From NCBI GenBank assembly GCA_032716605.1, contig CM064539.1, positions 1,280,590 to 1,344,589 on the forward strand: 64,000 nucleotides of DNA. Reading direction: 5' to 3'. Of the stretch, positions 44,080-55,100 are shown one piece after another. Made by a program: the position numbers and the translations under genes. This stretch comes from Paralithodes platypus (taxonomy: Eukaryota; Arthropoda; Malacostraca; Decapoda; Lithodidae). Under the pieces are notes generated by a model, which was given only the letters and a program-made list of their open reading frames with translations, was not told the DNA's origin and did no database searches. Position 1 is the first letter of the stretch. Every line of letters starts with the position of its first letter.

Positions 44080-44540
44080 CCTCTCTCTCTCTCTCTACCT
44101 GGATACACCGCGCGCATCCTCTCTCTCTCTCTCTCTCTCTCTCACAGCCTCTATATCTCACTACCTTGCGTAAACGCTTAATCTCTCTCCCACTGTTCTC
44201 TCTCTCTCTCTCTCTCTCACTCACTCTCACCCACACTCTCTCACTCTCACTTTCACTTCCCCACACACACACTCACACACTCTCTCACACACACTCCACT
44301 CTCACTCTCTCTCACCCACTCTCACTCGCTCACTCACTCTCACCCACACACTCTCTCTCTCTCTCACTCTCACCCACACTCTCTCTCTCTCTCACTCTCA
44401 CTTCCCCACACACACACTCACACACTCTCTCTCACACACTCCACTCTCACTCTCTCTCACCCACTCTCACTGGCTCACACACTCACTCACTCACTCTCAC
44501 TCGTTCTTGCTCTCTCACTCTCACTCTCTCTCTCTCTGCT
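44080..44540. repeat. (CT)n/(CA)n compound microsatellite
   Basis: CTCTCT with CACACTCACAC blocks; an inner segment of about 150 bp (CTTCCCCACACACACACTCA) is repeated. Confidence 0.9.
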
Positions 44541-44594
44541 AGGTGTTCGTTAGATATAGGTAATTCCCTTGAAGGCGTTTTATGGGTTTATTAA

Positions 44595-44924
44595 GGGGAG
44601 GTTTTTAGTTAGTTCGCTAGACCTCCATCAAGCTTAACATTACACCCCCTAGACCCCCTTTCAAGATAAATTTATACATTTTTCGGTAGAAAAATGTCCC
44701 GGCCGAAGGCCGGTTCCCCTTAAATTGCAGGCTCGTTATCGCTCGCCAGGAAAAGATCGACACCTTAATGGAACGAAAAGTCTTAAAATTGACAGAAATG
44801 GGGCAAAAGTTCTTAAAATCGCCAAACTAATGGGGCGAACGTCTTAAAATATCAAAACCAATGGGGCTAACCATGATGGAGAAAGGGGTCTCAAGAAAAA
44901 AATCCCTCAAGTGGAAATCTCTCC
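44595..44924 (-). mobile_element. TTAA-L full copy
   Basis: TTAA at 44,591-44,594 and 44,925-44,928. GGGGAGGTTTTTAGTTAGTT, CCCGGCCGAAGGCCGG, GTTATCGCTCGCC, GTGGAAATCTCTCC. Confidence 0.85.
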
Positions 44925-44974
44925 TTAATTCATATATTTCTCTTAGGTATTTATTTGGTAATTTATGTGTCCTT

Positions 44975-45274
44975 TTTATTAATTTTTTTAGTTGCCTCGC
45001 TAGACCTCCATCAAGCTTAGAAAAACACCCCCTAGACCCCCCCTTCAAGATAAATGTGTACATTTTTCGGTTCCTCTTAAAATTTCAGGCTCGCTTTCGC
45101 TCGCCAGGAAAAAAATCGACACCTAAATGGCACGAAAGGTCTTCAAATTGACAACGAAATGGGGCGAAAGGTGTTAAAATCGTCAAACTAATGGGCCAAA
45201 TGTCTTATAATCTCCAAACAACTGGGGGCTCAACACGAGGGAGAAAGGGGACCAGAAAAACGCCCCATCTTCCC
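44975..45274 (-). mobile_element. TTAA-L copy
   Basis: GTTGCCTCGCTAGACCTCCA, GCTCGCTTTCGCTCGCC, CGCCCCATCTTCCC and TTAA at 45,275-45,278; the hairpin is deleted. Confidence 0.78.
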
Positions 45275-45335
45275 TTAATACCAAGCTTAGTGTAGTACCA
45301 AAAAATTTCTTTATGAAGATTATTACAACTAAAAA

Positions 45336-45407
45336 AGCCGGTATCACACGAGCGCTTTTTCCCTCAAAATTTATCCTCAACACTGGTCTGGCAGCTTACG
45401 AGTTCAA
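45336..45407. mobile_element. C-family fragment
   Basis: GCCGGTATCACACGAGCGCT and ACACTGGTCTGGCAGCTTAC, broken by the C-rich minisatellite. Confidence 0.65.
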
Positions 45408-46130
45408 CACCCCCTTCACCTCACCACTTCATCCCGCTTCAACCCCCCCTCCTCACCCCCTAGAACCCCGCCATCCTCACCCCCTTCCTTCAACCCCCAT
45501 CCTCACCCACTTCACAACCCCCTCTCCTCACCCCCTTCAACCCCCCTCCTCACCCCCTAGAACCCCGCCACCCTCCACCCCCTTCCTTCTCAACCCCCTT
45601 CAACCCCCATCCTCACCCACTTCACAAACCCCCTCTCCTCACCCCCTTCAAACCCCCCTCCTCACCCCCTAGAACCCGCCACCCTCACCCCCTTCCTTCT
45701 CACCCCCCCTTCAACCCCCATCCTCACCCCCCCACTTCACCACCCCCTCTCCTCACCCCCTTCAACCCCCCTCCTCATCCCCTTCACCCCCCCTTCACCT
45801 CACACATAACTCCACCCTCCTTCACCTCAACACTTCACAACCCCCTCTCCTCACCCCCTTCACCCCCCTTCACTTTCACACATACTCCACCCCCTTCACC
45901 TCAACACTTCACAACCCCCTCTCCTCACCCCCTTCACCCCCCTTCACCTCACACATACTCCACCCTCCTTCACCTCAACACTTCACAACCCCCTCTCCTC
46001 ACCCCCCTTCACCTCCCACACACTCCACCCTCCTTCACCTCACACTTCACAACCCCCTCTCCTCACCCCCTTCACCCCCCTTCACCTCACACATACTCCA
46101 CCCCCTTCACCTCAACACTTCACAACCTAA
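45408..46130. repeat. C-rich minisatellite
   Basis: About 720 bp of CACCCCCTTCAACCCCCCTC, CTCACCCCCTAGAACCC and CACATACTCCACCC phrases in a loose 50-60 bp rhythm; strongly strand-asymmetric. Confidence 0.92.
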
Positions 46131-46204
46131 CCTATAACTACCGATGACTCAAACTTATCAAGTGGTTACAAGATCACTACTCAAGTTCATAACAATCTTA
46201 ACAC

Positions 46205-46470
46205 ACTCGTTTTTTCTATCCTTTTCTCTCTTTCTCTGGCTTGTATCCAATCGGCCCCATTCAGCCTACTGTTTTAAGACATTTATCGCCATCCAGGTAT
46301 CAATTATTTTCCTGGTGAGTGGTAGAGAGCCTGAAATTTTCAGAGGGCCATTTTTCTGCCGAAAAAATGTACAAATTTACTTTCAAGGGGAGTTGTAGGG
46401 GATGTTTTTCTAAGCTTGATGGAGGTCTAGCGAGGAAACGAAGACATATAATTTAATGTATTAATAGACA
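46205..46470. mobile_element. D/TTAA-L chimera
   Basis: D left part (CTTGTATCCAATCGGCCCCA, TTCAGCCTACTG) passes into TTAA-L right part (AAAAATGTACAAATTTAC, TGGAGGTCTAGCGAGGAAAC). (AT)n follows at 46,478-46,672. Confidence 0.65.
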
Positions 46471-46501
<31 letters not shown>

Positions 46502-46539
46502 CCGGTATATATATATATATACAGTATATATATATATAC

Positions 46540-46674
<135 letters not shown>

Positions 46675-46883
46675 ATAAAAATAAAAACAAAATAAAAACG
46701 CCCATCTCCAATTAGCCTAACTCTCTCCCTAACATCTTATTGAACATGTCTCTCATTCAACTCAAATCATCTCATCTTGAATCTATAAAATTAATTAACA
46801 ATTCTACACACCCCATTGATTTTGTCCAGCACTATATAGCACCCTTACATTGCTATTCATATTTGTTTTCACCAACCCACTAA

Positions 46884-47434
46884 TTGACCACTTGCGAGTT
46901 TCAGGCTATAGGGAAGTTGGAGCCGTGAACATCGATATTAAAGAGAAATGGCATAATAATGTGGGTTTCTGATGGATTAAGGGGAGGTTTTTAGTTTGGT
47001 ACCTAGATATCCATCAAGCTTAAGATTACACCCCCTTGAGCCCCTTTCAAGATAAATTTGTACATTTTTCGGTAGAAAAATGTCCCGGCTGAAAGCCGGT
47101 TCCTCTTAAATTACAGGCTCGCTGTCGCTCGCCAGGATAAAATCGACACCTAAATGGCACGAAAAGTCTTAACATTTACAGAAATGGGTCGAAAGTTCTT
47201 AAAATCGCCAAATTAATGGGGCGAACGTCTTATAATATCAAAAGCAATGGGGCTAACCATGAGGGAGAAAGGTGTCAAGAAAAAAATCCCTCAAGTGGAA
47301 ATCTCCCCTTAAAAGTATGATCAGTTTGGTTTTATGTATTTATAAATGCATTTTAGCTGATCATTCTGCTAAATATTGATGGCCACAGCTCCAACTTCCT
47401 TATAGAACGAAACTCGCAAGTGGTCAATTGACTT
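46884..47434. mobile_element. F-family MITE with nested TTAA-L
   Basis: Left TIR TTGACCACTTGCGAGTTTCA, right TIR inverted CGCAAGTGGTCAATTGAC. A complete TTAA-L (46,981-47,308, TTAA on both sides) lies inside, so the F element is older. Confidence 0.82.
46981..47308 (-). mobile_element. TTAA-L full copy nested in F
   Basis: TTAA at 46,977-46,980 and 47,309-47,312; GGGGAGGTTTTTAGTTTGGT, CCCGGCTGAAAGCCGG (compensated hairpin), GCTGTCGCTCGCC, GTGGAAATCTCCCC. Confidence 0.85.
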
Positions 47435-47459
47435 ACAAATAAACCTAATTACTAAAATC

Positions 47460-47560
47460 TATCTATCTATCTATCTATATGCTCAGGCCCAATCCCCATT
47501 TTGGGGGTAGCCGACTCAAGACCAAGACTAAAATCAGTGAAAGTAATGAATACATGTGGC
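47460..47560 (-). mobile_element. SINE E, short copy
   Basis: ATCTATCTATC tail, then GCTCAGGCCCAATCCCCATT and GGGGGTAGCCGACTCAAGAC. Confidence 0.7.
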
Positions 47561-47775
47561 ACTCCAAGGACTCGAACCTAGGATACTCAGACTTTCTTCT
47601 ATTCAACTGCTGAGCTCTGGAACTCTCTCCCAGAATCAGTCTTTCCCTCTTCCTGTGACGTAAATTGATTCAAACTCCGTGTGTCCAGGCATTTTGGCTC
47701 GAACGTCCCTTGATTTTGACCCTTTCACTCTTTCAACTCTGGGGTAGGCACTCGATACAGGCAGTTCTGCCTTTG
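47555..47775 (+). mobile_element. tRNA-SINE scrap and LINE 3' remnant
   Basis: ATGTGGCACTCCAAGGACTC (tRNA-SINE B-box side), then a LINE C-terminus broken by stops: ALELSPRISLSLFL and FWLERPLILTLSLFQLWG, with CTCTTTCAACTCTGGGGTAG near the end. Confidence 0.55.
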
Positions 47776-48046
47776 AGAAAGTGGTCCAGAAAACCGGCCC
47801 ATCCCCCCCTAAGGGACAGGTTAAGACCTTTCGTGCACCTTAGATGTTGATGTTTTCCTGTTGAGCGATAGCGAGCCTCTAATTTTAGAAGGAACCCGGC
47901 CAAAATATCGAAAAATGTACACATTTATCTTGAAAGGGGGTCTAAGGAGTGTTTTTCTAAGTTTGATGGAGGTCTAGCGAGGAAACTCAAAAATAAATTA
48001 ATAGATAAATATATATAGACCAAAAACCAAGCACTACCCCCTTAGA
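47775..48046 (+). mobile_element. TTAA-L, rearranged
   Basis: An inverted right end (AAAGTGGTCCAGAAAACCGG, CCCATCCCCCC) followed by a plus-orientation half (AAGACCTTTCGTGCACCTTA, GAGCGATAGCGAGCC, CCAAGCACTACCCCC). Confidence 0.65.
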
Positions 48047-48157
48047 ATATTTGAAGCCAGACTAGATAATCACTGGAGCAATACTAGGTCAGTCGGATAC
48101 AACTCCTTCTCCTTCGGATCCCCTCAAGGGACCAATCGGCGACAGGTGGTGGTGACG

Positions 48158-48730
48158 TCAGGTGACCCGGGAGCTGGCCAACGCTGAGTCGACCTGTGCG
48201 AGTGATGTCACTTTTGGTGTGGAACCATAGCACCGCCTTTTGGGTGACAAAGTAGTAAGCGGGGGTTTGTTTTGATTGTGACTGTCGGGGGGCGCTGCTC
48301 TCTTTCTCGAGGGAACTTGCTTGTTCTGAGCCCGTTCTTGACGTGAGAAAATGGGCGAAGGGGAGACCCTGTCATTGTGGGGTCCCAACGGACGGCGCTG
48401 CCCTTGACTCATGTCATAGGAAGGGCGGGGCGTCGGTGTGGCTGGAGGAGGTAATAAGGGGCCCTGGCTGGCTCTGGACATTGCAGGGGGGACCCTCGGG
48501 TATGGGGCCCAGAATGTAGGGCGGCTGCATGGGGCTGCCTCTGGGGTTGTCCTCATCTCTCGGGGCATGGCACTGGTGCTGTAGGAGTTCTGGGGTGCCC
48601 GGCCAGGTGTACGAGGGGCCCTCATCGCCTGGTGTCTGGTAGCGGTGGTAGAAGTGCCCTGGGACGCTCCGGCAGGTGCAGGGGGCTGATTGTCGAGGGC
48701 GATGACCCAGGACTGACCACTAAGACTCAC
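48158..48730 (-). CDS. Unrecognised Pro/Ser-rich open frame
   Basis: 190 residues, no ATG at its start (the first codon is GTG and a stop lies about 9 codons upstream), ending SSRVT at TGA. Proline, serine, threonine and arginine rich (QPPAPAGASQGTSTTATRH, GPLLPPPATPTPRPSYD, SPKRRCYGSTPK). GC content is clearly higher than its surroundings. It could be an internal exon of an unseen gene or a disordered mobile-element protein; an RT scrap on the same strand lies 230 bp upstream. No domain recognised. Confidence 0.3.
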   Translation of the reverse strand: MSLSGQSWVIALDNQPPAPAGASQGTSTTATRHQAMRAPRTPGRAPQNSYSTSAMPREMRTTPEAAPCSRPTFWAPYPRVPPAMSRASQGPLLPPPATPTPRPSYDMSQGQRRPLGPHNDRVSPSPIFSRQERAQNKQVPSRKRAAPPDSHNQNKPPLTTLSPKRRCYGSTPKVTSLAQVDSALASSRVT

Positions 48731-48964
48731 TATATAACTATGTCGTAATCATTTCAGCCATCATTCATTTGGTTCAGGTGTGTTACATCAACCATTTTCA
48801 TTCTTTCTTCCTTTCATGGTTGAGAAGAGTTAAACAGTCACCTTGCTTTAATTACTCGGGCTAATTAGGATATTTGTGGGTTTTATGCGAAGTAAGTGTT
48901 TTTCACTTTTTTATGTTTAGTGACCTAATTCAGTCTTTTATAACTTACTCAGACATACATTAAT

Positions 48965-49058
48965 CACAGGTAGTTTGAAGATTGGAGATTTGTGCCAGAC
49001 TCTATCGAAGGCGTTTGATATGTCTAGCACAATAGAAAAGGTCTCACCGAAGTCCCGA
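48965..49058 (-). mobile_element. Short reverse-transcriptase fragment (motif A)
   Basis: Minus strand reads FRDFGETFSIVLDISNAFDR, then VWHKSPIFKLP: the LDxxxAFDxVWH box of LINE reverse transcriptases, only about 30 codons. A partial TTAA-L (49,070-49,213) follows. Confidence 0.75.
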
Positions 49059-49069
49059 AAGGAGGATGA

Positions 49070-49420
49070 ATAAGTAATATTGACAGAAAAATGGGTCGAA
49101 AGGTCTTAAAATCGACAAACTAATGGAGCAAACGTCTGAAAATCTCAAAACTAACGGGGATAATAAGCACGAGGAAGAAAGGGGACCAGAAAAACGGAAC
49201 ATCTCCCCTTAATTAGTAAAAAAAACAAAAAACAAATCTAAAAAAAAAAAAAAATGAAAATGACGGAACTGGTGCTGAACGGGATTCGAGCTCTATAGAA
49301 TATAACCAGCGTAAACACAAATAACAAAACAATAAAATAAAATTAAATTAAAATGAGGGAACTGGTATGCTGAACGGGATTCGAGCTCTATAGAATATAA
49401 CAAGTGTGACCATCAGATCT
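49070..49420. repeat. TTAA-L scrap and a duplicated A-rich segment
   Basis: GGTCGAAAGGTCTTAAAATC to CATCTCCCCTTAA. Then GAACGGGATTCGAGCTCTAT and AGAATATAACAAG-like text occurs twice (49,277 and 49,373), a direct duplication of about 96 bp. Confidence 0.65.
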
Positions 49421-49494
49421 TTTCCAGCGGGGTGGAGGGCATTGTTCGTATAGATTTTAATGAGCTGGCTTATTACGATGACCTAGATGGTTGG

Positions 49495-50075
49495 GAATTT
49501 GTATTTTGTGTTTCATTGTTTTCTGTCCCTGTTCGGGCTCTGTCTTGAGTCCCCCCCAAAAAAAATAAAAAAAAAATAAAAAAAAAAATAAAAAAAAAAA
49601 ATAGATAAAATAATTTTTTTTTTTTTTGGAAAAGTGGGGATTGGGCCTGAGTAGATAGATAGATATATAGATAGATAGATAGACAGACAGGCAGACAGAC
49701 AGACAGATAGAGAGAGAGAGAGAGAGATAGATACTGTAGATAGATAGATAGATAGATAGATAGATATATAGATAGATAGATAGATAGATAGACAGACAGG
49801 CAGATAGAGAGAGAGATAGATAGATACTGTAGATATAGATATATAGATAGATAGATAGATAGATAGACAGACAGGCAGATAGAGAGAAAGAGAGAGATAG
49901 ATACTGTAGATAGATAGATAGATAGATAGACAGATAGATAGATATAATTAGATAGAGAGATAGATAGATAGAGAGATAGAGAGACAGATAGATAGATAGA
50001 TAGACAGACAGACAGGCAGACAGACAGATAGAGAGAGAGAGAGATAGATAGATAGATAGAGATAGTTAGTTGAAG
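49495..50075 (+). mobile_element. SINE E with very long GATA/GACA tail
   Basis: TTTCTGTCCCTGTTCGGG, GCTCTGTCTTGAGTCCC, A-runs, AGTGGGGATTGGGCCTGAG, then about 420 bp of GATA, GACA, GAGA and GGCA tetramers with an inner repeated block (GATACTGTAGATAGATAG). Confidence 0.82.
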
Positions 50076-50137
50076 GGCATTGTTCGTATAGACGTTAACG
50101 AGGTGGCTTGTTACGAGTGCCTCTAATTACCTAATTA

Positions 50138-50200
50138 ACTACTTGCGAGTTTCATTCTATAAGGAAGTTGGAGCCGTAGACATCGATATTATATTTTGTC
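50138..50200 (+). mobile_element. F-family fragment
   Basis: CTACTTGCGAGTTTCATTCT and AGGAAGTTGGAGCCGTAGAC. Another scrap lies at 50,606-50,645. Confidence 0.6.
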
Positions 50201-50247
50201 ACCAACCAACTTTACTTCTAAACTCAATTAATGAAATCAACCAATAC

Positions 50248-50324
50248 ATGTGGCACTCCAAGGACTCGAACCTAGGACAATCAAACCGAAATTCCGCGCA
50301 CTTATGCATTACGCTATCAAGACA
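50248..50324 (-). mobile_element. tRNA-derived SINE head
   Basis: Same as 31,469-31,545: minus strand TTGATAGCGTAATGCATAAG to GTCCTAGGTTCGAGTCCTTG; intact B box at 50,272-50,262. Confidence 0.72.
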
Positions 50325-50357
50325 AATAAATATGTACATTTTTCGGTAGAAAATTAT

Positions 50358-50406
50358 CTCTCTCTCACACACACACCCCCCCGCCCCCCCCCCCCCCCCC
50401 CCCCCC

Positions 50407-50441
<35 letters not shown>

Positions 50442-50452
50442 TCCCCCACCCC

Positions 50453-50489
<37 letters not shown>

Positions 50490-50530
50490 TCTATCTCTAT
50501 CTCACTCTCACTCACATACACACACACACA

Positions 50531-50561
<31 letters not shown>

Positions 50562-50562
50562 A
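50358..50562. repeat. C-run and (CT)n/(CA)n microsatellite
   Basis: A near-pure C stretch at 50,377-50,406, then alternating CTCTCT and ACACAC. Confidence 0.88.
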
Positions 50563-50649
50563 GACAGGTGAATAATAAGTTACGTGTTTCTCTATTAATT
50601 TAACCCCTTGCGAGTTTCAGGTTATAAGGAAGTTGGAGTGGTAAACATG

Positions 50650-51118
50650 GGTTGTTTTTACGGACCCCCTTCTCCCTCATGCTTAGTCCCTTTAGTTTTC
50701 ATATTTTTAGACGTTCAGCCCATTAGTTTGGCGATTTTAAGACCTTTTGCCCCATTTTAAGACCTTTTGCCCCATTTTAAGACCTTTCGCCCCATTTCGT
50801 TGTCAATATTAAGACCTTTCGTGCCCATTAGGTGTCGATTCTTTTGCAGGCGAGCGATAGCGAGCCTGTAATTGTGGAGGAACCGGCCTTCGGCCTTGAC
50901 ATTTGTCTACCGAAAAATGTACACATTAATCTCGAAGGGGGATGTAATGGATGTTTTTTTTTAAGTTTGATGGAGGTCTAGGGAGGAAACTAAAAAAATA
51001 TATATTTTGTATTTGTTTTCCCACTTTTCCCTTTTGTTCTTGTTTTAGGGGTGGCTGACTCAAGACAGAGCCATGAATATATAAGTAAATAAACCCCCCC
51101 AAAATATCCACTGTCCCC
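50650..51118 (+). mobile_element. TTAA-L copy with internal repeat and SINE scrap
   Basis: ACCTTTTGCCCCATTTTAAG is tripled (50,740-50,795). GAGCGATAGCGAGCC and CCGGCCTTCGGCC are present. A SINE E piece (TTTTAGGGGTGGCTGACTCA) interrupts it near 51,045. Ends CTGTCCCC and TTAA. Confidence 0.75.
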
Positions 51119-51156
51119 TTAACCTTCATGTTCAGAGGACGTGTAGTGAACAAGCT

Positions 51157-51204
51157 CTCTCGCTCTCGCTCTCTCTCTCTCTCTCTCTCTCGCTCTCTCT
51201 CTCG

Positions 51205-51265
<61 letters not shown>
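51157..51265. repeat. (CT)n with CGCTCT interruptions
   Basis: CTCTCTCGCTCTCGCTCTC microsatellite. Confidence 0.9.
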
Positions 51266-51268
<3 letters not shown>

Positions 51269-51350
51269 GTTGTTGGGGCGTCTCACTCAGAAGTTAATGA
51301 GGACCCTGTGGTGTAAATATATCTACACTGTATAATGTCCTTAAGGTTAA

Positions 51351-51694
51351 GGGGGGATGGACCGGGTCTTTTGGTCTATCAATTCAATTTTTCCTTTATT
51401 TCTTAGTTTCCTCGCTAGACCTCCATCAAGCTTAGAAAAACACCCCCTTTCAAGATAAATGTGTACATTTTTCGATAGTAAAATTCGGCCGGTTCCTCAT
51501 AAAACATCAGGCTCGCTATCGCTCGCCAGGAAAAAATCGACAGCTAAACGGCACGAAAGATCTTAAAATTGAGTACGAAATGGGGCGAAAGGTGTTAAAA
51601 TCGCCAAACTAATGGGCCGAACGTCATATATTCTCAAAACAAGTGGGGCTTAACACGAGGGAGAAAGGGGACCAGAAAAACAGGTCACCTCCCC
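51351..51694 (-). mobile_element. TTAA-L copy
   Basis: TTAA at 51,347-51,350; GGGGGATGGACCGGGTCTTT, GCTCGCTATCGCTCGCC, GGTCACCTCCCC and TTAC (right TTAA mutated). Confidence 0.8.
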
Positions 51695-51794
51695 TTACGA
51701 ATTTCACATCACGTCAAGGGAGAGACACTTGACAAATTTCGCAGGTTTATTCCGCCAAGTAAAATAACTCACACTTTTATTCTTACAAGGAGGA

Positions 51795-52129
51795 TCTTTA
51801 CACACCCTATTCAACATCTGACAGACATTAATACAGTACACAGCGAGCAAAACTTATCTTTACACACCCTATTCAACATCTGACAGACATTAATACAGTA
51901 CATAGCGAGCAAAACGTATCTTACACACTCTATTCAACATCTGACAGACATTAATACAGCATACAGATATACAAACATGTTCCTATCTTTACACACCCTA
52001 TTCAACATCTGACAGACATTAATACAGCATACAGATATACAAACATGTTCCTATCTTTACACATCCTATTCAACATCTGACAGACATTAATACAGCACAC
52101 AGCGGAAACACGACTTATTTGGCCCACTG
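51795..52129 (-). mobile_element. T-family MITE with short-unit amplification
   Basis: Five or so partial units around ACACCCTATTCAACATCTGA and CAGACATTAATACAG with variable spacers, ending CGACTTATTTGGCCCACTG at TA. The amplified piece differs from those at 36.4 and 54.0 kb. Confidence 0.75.
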
Positions 52130-52131
52130 TA

Positions 52132-52404
52132 CGGTCGCGCTAATAAGTCATGTCTCAGCTGGCATTACGTTTGGCTTGCTCTGTACTGTATTAATGTCTG
52201 TCAGATGTTGAATATGATGTGTAAAGATACGTTTTGTTCGCTGTGTGCTGTATTAATGTCTATCAGATGTTGAATAGGGTGGGTAAATGTAGGAACATGT
52301 TTGTATATCTCACTCGATATGAAGAAACCAAGCTTAGATATTGCTGATACCAATTATTGATCAAAACATACTTGGTGCCGAGACATCACTTAATTGGCCA
52401 ACTG
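52132..52404 (+). mobile_element. T-family MITE, adjacent copy
   Basis: CGGTCGCGCTAATAAGTCAT to CACTTAATTGGCCAACTG at TA. It shares the TA at 52,130-52,131 with the element to its left, giving a head-to-head pair. Confidence 0.8.
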
Positions 52405-52447
52405 TACATCACTTTTAGTCTTACAAGAAGGAATATAGGATTACGTG

Positions 52448-52846
52448 AAGGGGAGATGGGTCGTTTTTCTAGATCCTCTTCTCCCCCATGTTTAGCCACA
52501 TTACTTTTCAGATTTTTTAAGATGTTTGCCCCATTAGTTTGTCGATTTTAAGACCTTCTGCCTCATGTATTTGTCAATGTTAAGACCTTTCGTGCCCTTT
52601 AGGCATCGAAATATTTCCTGGCGAGCGAGAGTGAGTCTGTAGTTGTGGAGGGACATTTTTCTACAGAAAAATGTACAAATTAATCTCGAAGGAGGATCTA
52701 ATGGATGTGTTTTTAAATTTGATGGAGGTCTAGGGAGGAAACTAGAAAAATAATGAATACAGGCAAAAATGATGGAGGTCTAGGGAGGAAACTAGAGAAA
52801 TAATGAATACATGCAAAAAATCACCCAAAAAGTGAACCATCCCCCC
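52448..52846 (+). mobile_element. TTAA-L with duplicated right end
   Basis: GGGGAGATGGGTCGTTTTTC to GAACCATCCCCCC and TTAA (52,847-52,850). The phrase TGATGGAGGTCTAGGGAGGA occurs twice (about 52,720 and 52,770). The hairpin is deleted. Confidence 0.8.
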
Positions 52847-52983
52847 TTAAAGAGGTTCCGGTTCTAATATTGATGTATATATATATAGGTTGTCAACGAG
52901 CTCTTGAATAGGTTACGATTGTCAAGACGTGAACTATTAGCTTCAAGGAGCATCTGGGGAACTGTGTTTTGTTTGAAGGGGGT

Positions 52984-53019
52984 CTGAGGAGGTGTGTGTG
53001 TTTGTGTGTGTGTGTGTGG

Positions 53020-53064
<45 letters not shown>

Positions 53065-53192
53065 TCTGTGTGTGTGTGTGTGTGTGTGTGAAGGAGGAGG
53101 AGGAGGAGGCGAGGATAGAGTGTGAGAGTAGAGAGTAGCTAGCAACACAGCCAAGGATCACTCTCGCTCTCGCACTCGGGGGGGGGGGGGGG
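52984..53192. repeat. (GT)n, GGA repeats and a G-run
   Basis: (GT)n at 52,994-53,089 with GGGTGTCTGTG interruptions, GGAGGAGGAGG at 53,093, and 15 G at 53,178-53,192. Confidence 0.88.
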
Positions 53193-53312
53193 ACTTCAAG
53201 GGGTAATAATTACTCATATTAATTTCTAGTTACCTAACGAGAATACATACGTCAGAGTTGAAGGTTGTTACGAGACATTTTATTTCCACCCGTATTCAGT
53301 CAGTCGTGTTAA

Positions 53313-53817
53313 GGGGACTTTTTTTTTTTTTTTTTTTTTTTATTCAGTTATTCATATAATTTTTAGTTTCTTCCCTAGACCTCCATCAAGCTTTAAAAAA
53401 CACCCCTCTTAAAATTACAGGCAGACCGAGAGAAGTGTACATGAGTTAAGGTAGCTCAGACGGTATTGTGCGGCATAATTTACTGGTTCGGCTCAATGGT
53501 TTAAGGAAGGGGTTTAGTTTGTTCTCTAAACCTAGCTTAAAAAACACCCACAAGGCCGCCCTTCGATATGAATTTGTAAATTTTTCGGTAGAAAAATTTC
53601 CCGGCCAAAGGCCGATTCCTCTTCAAATACAGGCTCGCTGTCGCTCACCAGGAAGAAAATCGACACCTAAATGGCACGAAAGGTCTTAATATTGGCAAAG
53701 GAATGGGGCAAAAGGTCTGAAAATCGCCAAACTAATGGGGCGAATGTCTTGAAATCTCATAACTAATAGGGTTAAACATGAGGGAGGAGGAGGACTCTAA
53801 AAACCAACTGCCTCCCC
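53313..53817 (-). mobile_element. TTAA-L copy, broken and partly duplicated
   Basis: TTAA at 53,309-53,312, T-run, TTCTTCCCTAGACCTCCATC; after a 75 bp unrelated piece it restarts (GGTTTAGTTTGTTCTCTAAA) with GGCCAAAGGCCG, GCTCGCTGTCGCTCACC and ends CTCCCC at TTAA 53,818-53,821. Confidence 0.72.
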
Positions 53818-53960
53818 TTAAGTTGGTGCTTGGTGGGGCGATTCGTTCATGGGCACCTGTTCGCGGATCAAGGCGTTTGGCAAATTATATATAATCACTT
53901 AGACGAATTATTGATACTGCTTGATTGACTAATATATATATTTGTTTAACCCTTTGAGTA

Positions 53961-54635
53961 CGGTCGCGGTAATAAGTCATGTCCCAGCAGTCATTACGTT
54001 TGGCTCGCTCTGTGCTGTATTAATGTCTGTCAGATGTTGAATAGGGTGGGTAAGTGTAGGAACATGTTGGTATGTCTCACTCAAGCTAATAAGTCATGTC
54101 TCAGCTGTCATTACGTTTGGCTCGCTCTGTGCTGTATTAATGTCTGTCAGATGTTGAATAGGGGGGGTAAGTGTAGGAACATGTTGGTATATCTCACTCA
54201 AGCTAATAAGTCATGTCCCAGCAGTCATTACGTTTGGCTCGCTCTGTGCTGTATTAATGTCTGTCAGATGTTGAATAGGGTGGGTAAGTGTAGGAATATG
54301 TTGGTATATCTCACTCAAGCTAATAAGTCATGTCCCAGCTGTCATTACGTTTGGCTCGCTCTGTGCTGTATTAATGTCTGTCAGATGTTGAATAGGATGG
54401 GTAAGCGTAGGAACATGTTGGTATATCTCACTCAAGCTAATAAGTCATGTCCCAGCTGTCATTACGTTTGGCTCGCCCTGTGCTGTATTAATGTCTGTCA
54501 GATGTTGAATAGGGTGGGTAAGTGTAGGAACATGTTGGTATATTTCACTCGATATGAAGAAATGAAGCTTAGATATTGCTGATAACAATTACTGATCAAA
54601 ACTTAGTGCCGAGACATGACTTATTAGCGCGACTG
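53961..54635 (+). mobile_element. T-family MITE with five 117 bp repeats
   Basis: CGGTCGCGGTAATAAGTCAT to TTATTAGCGCGACTG with TA on each side (53,959-53,960, 54,636-54,637). Internal units start at 53,968, 54,085, 54,202, 54,319 and 54,436, so the period is exactly 117 bp, which keeps a 182-codon artefact frame open. Confidence 0.9.
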
Positions 54636-54768
54636 TACCAGCGACGTGTGTTATATTGTATTCTAGCGATATTTAGACGATATTATGCAGCTTAGGAACT
54701 ATCTGTGTTAGTTAGAAGGGTTGGTTGAGATAGTTTGAAGCTCTTTTAGTGCTACAAGACCTTCTTAA

Positions 54769-55096
54769 GGGGAGATTTCCACTTGAGGGAGTTTTTTCTT
54801 GACTCCTTTCTCCCTCATGTTTATCCCCATTGCTTTTCTAATTTTAAGACGCTCGCCCTATTATCTTGACGATTTTAAGAACTTTCGACCTATTTCTGTC
54901 AATTTTAAGACCTTTCGTGCCATTTAGGTGTCGATTTTATCCTGGCGAGCGATAGCGAGCCTGTTATTTAAGAGGAACCGGCTTTCAGCCGGGACATTTT
55001 TCTACCAAAAAATGTACAAATTTATCTTGAAAGGGGCTCAAGGGGGTGTAATTTCAAGCTTGATGGAAGTCTAGGAAACACACTAAAAACCTCCCC
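54769..55096 (+). mobile_element. TTAA-L full copy, first of a pair
   Basis: TTAA at 54,765-54,768 and 55,097-55,100. GGGGAGATTTCCACTTGAGG to AAAACCTCCCC; GAGCGATAGCGAGCC, CCGGCTTTCAGCCGG. Confidence 0.87.
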
Positions 55097-55100
55097 TTAA

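Noticed and set aside
44166..44594. Ser/Leu/Thr-rich 142-residue frame
   Set aside because: CT/CA microsatellite translation.
45313..45672. Pro-rich 119-residue frame
   Set aside because: Translation of the C-rich minisatellite.
54034..54582. A 182-residue open frame with a repeated ANKSCPSCHYVWLALCC reading, resembling a cysteine-repeat protein
   Set aside because: It is the translation of five 117 bp repeats inside a T-family MITE; 117 is a multiple of three so the frame stays open. The same words appear in several frames and both strands at other T copies.
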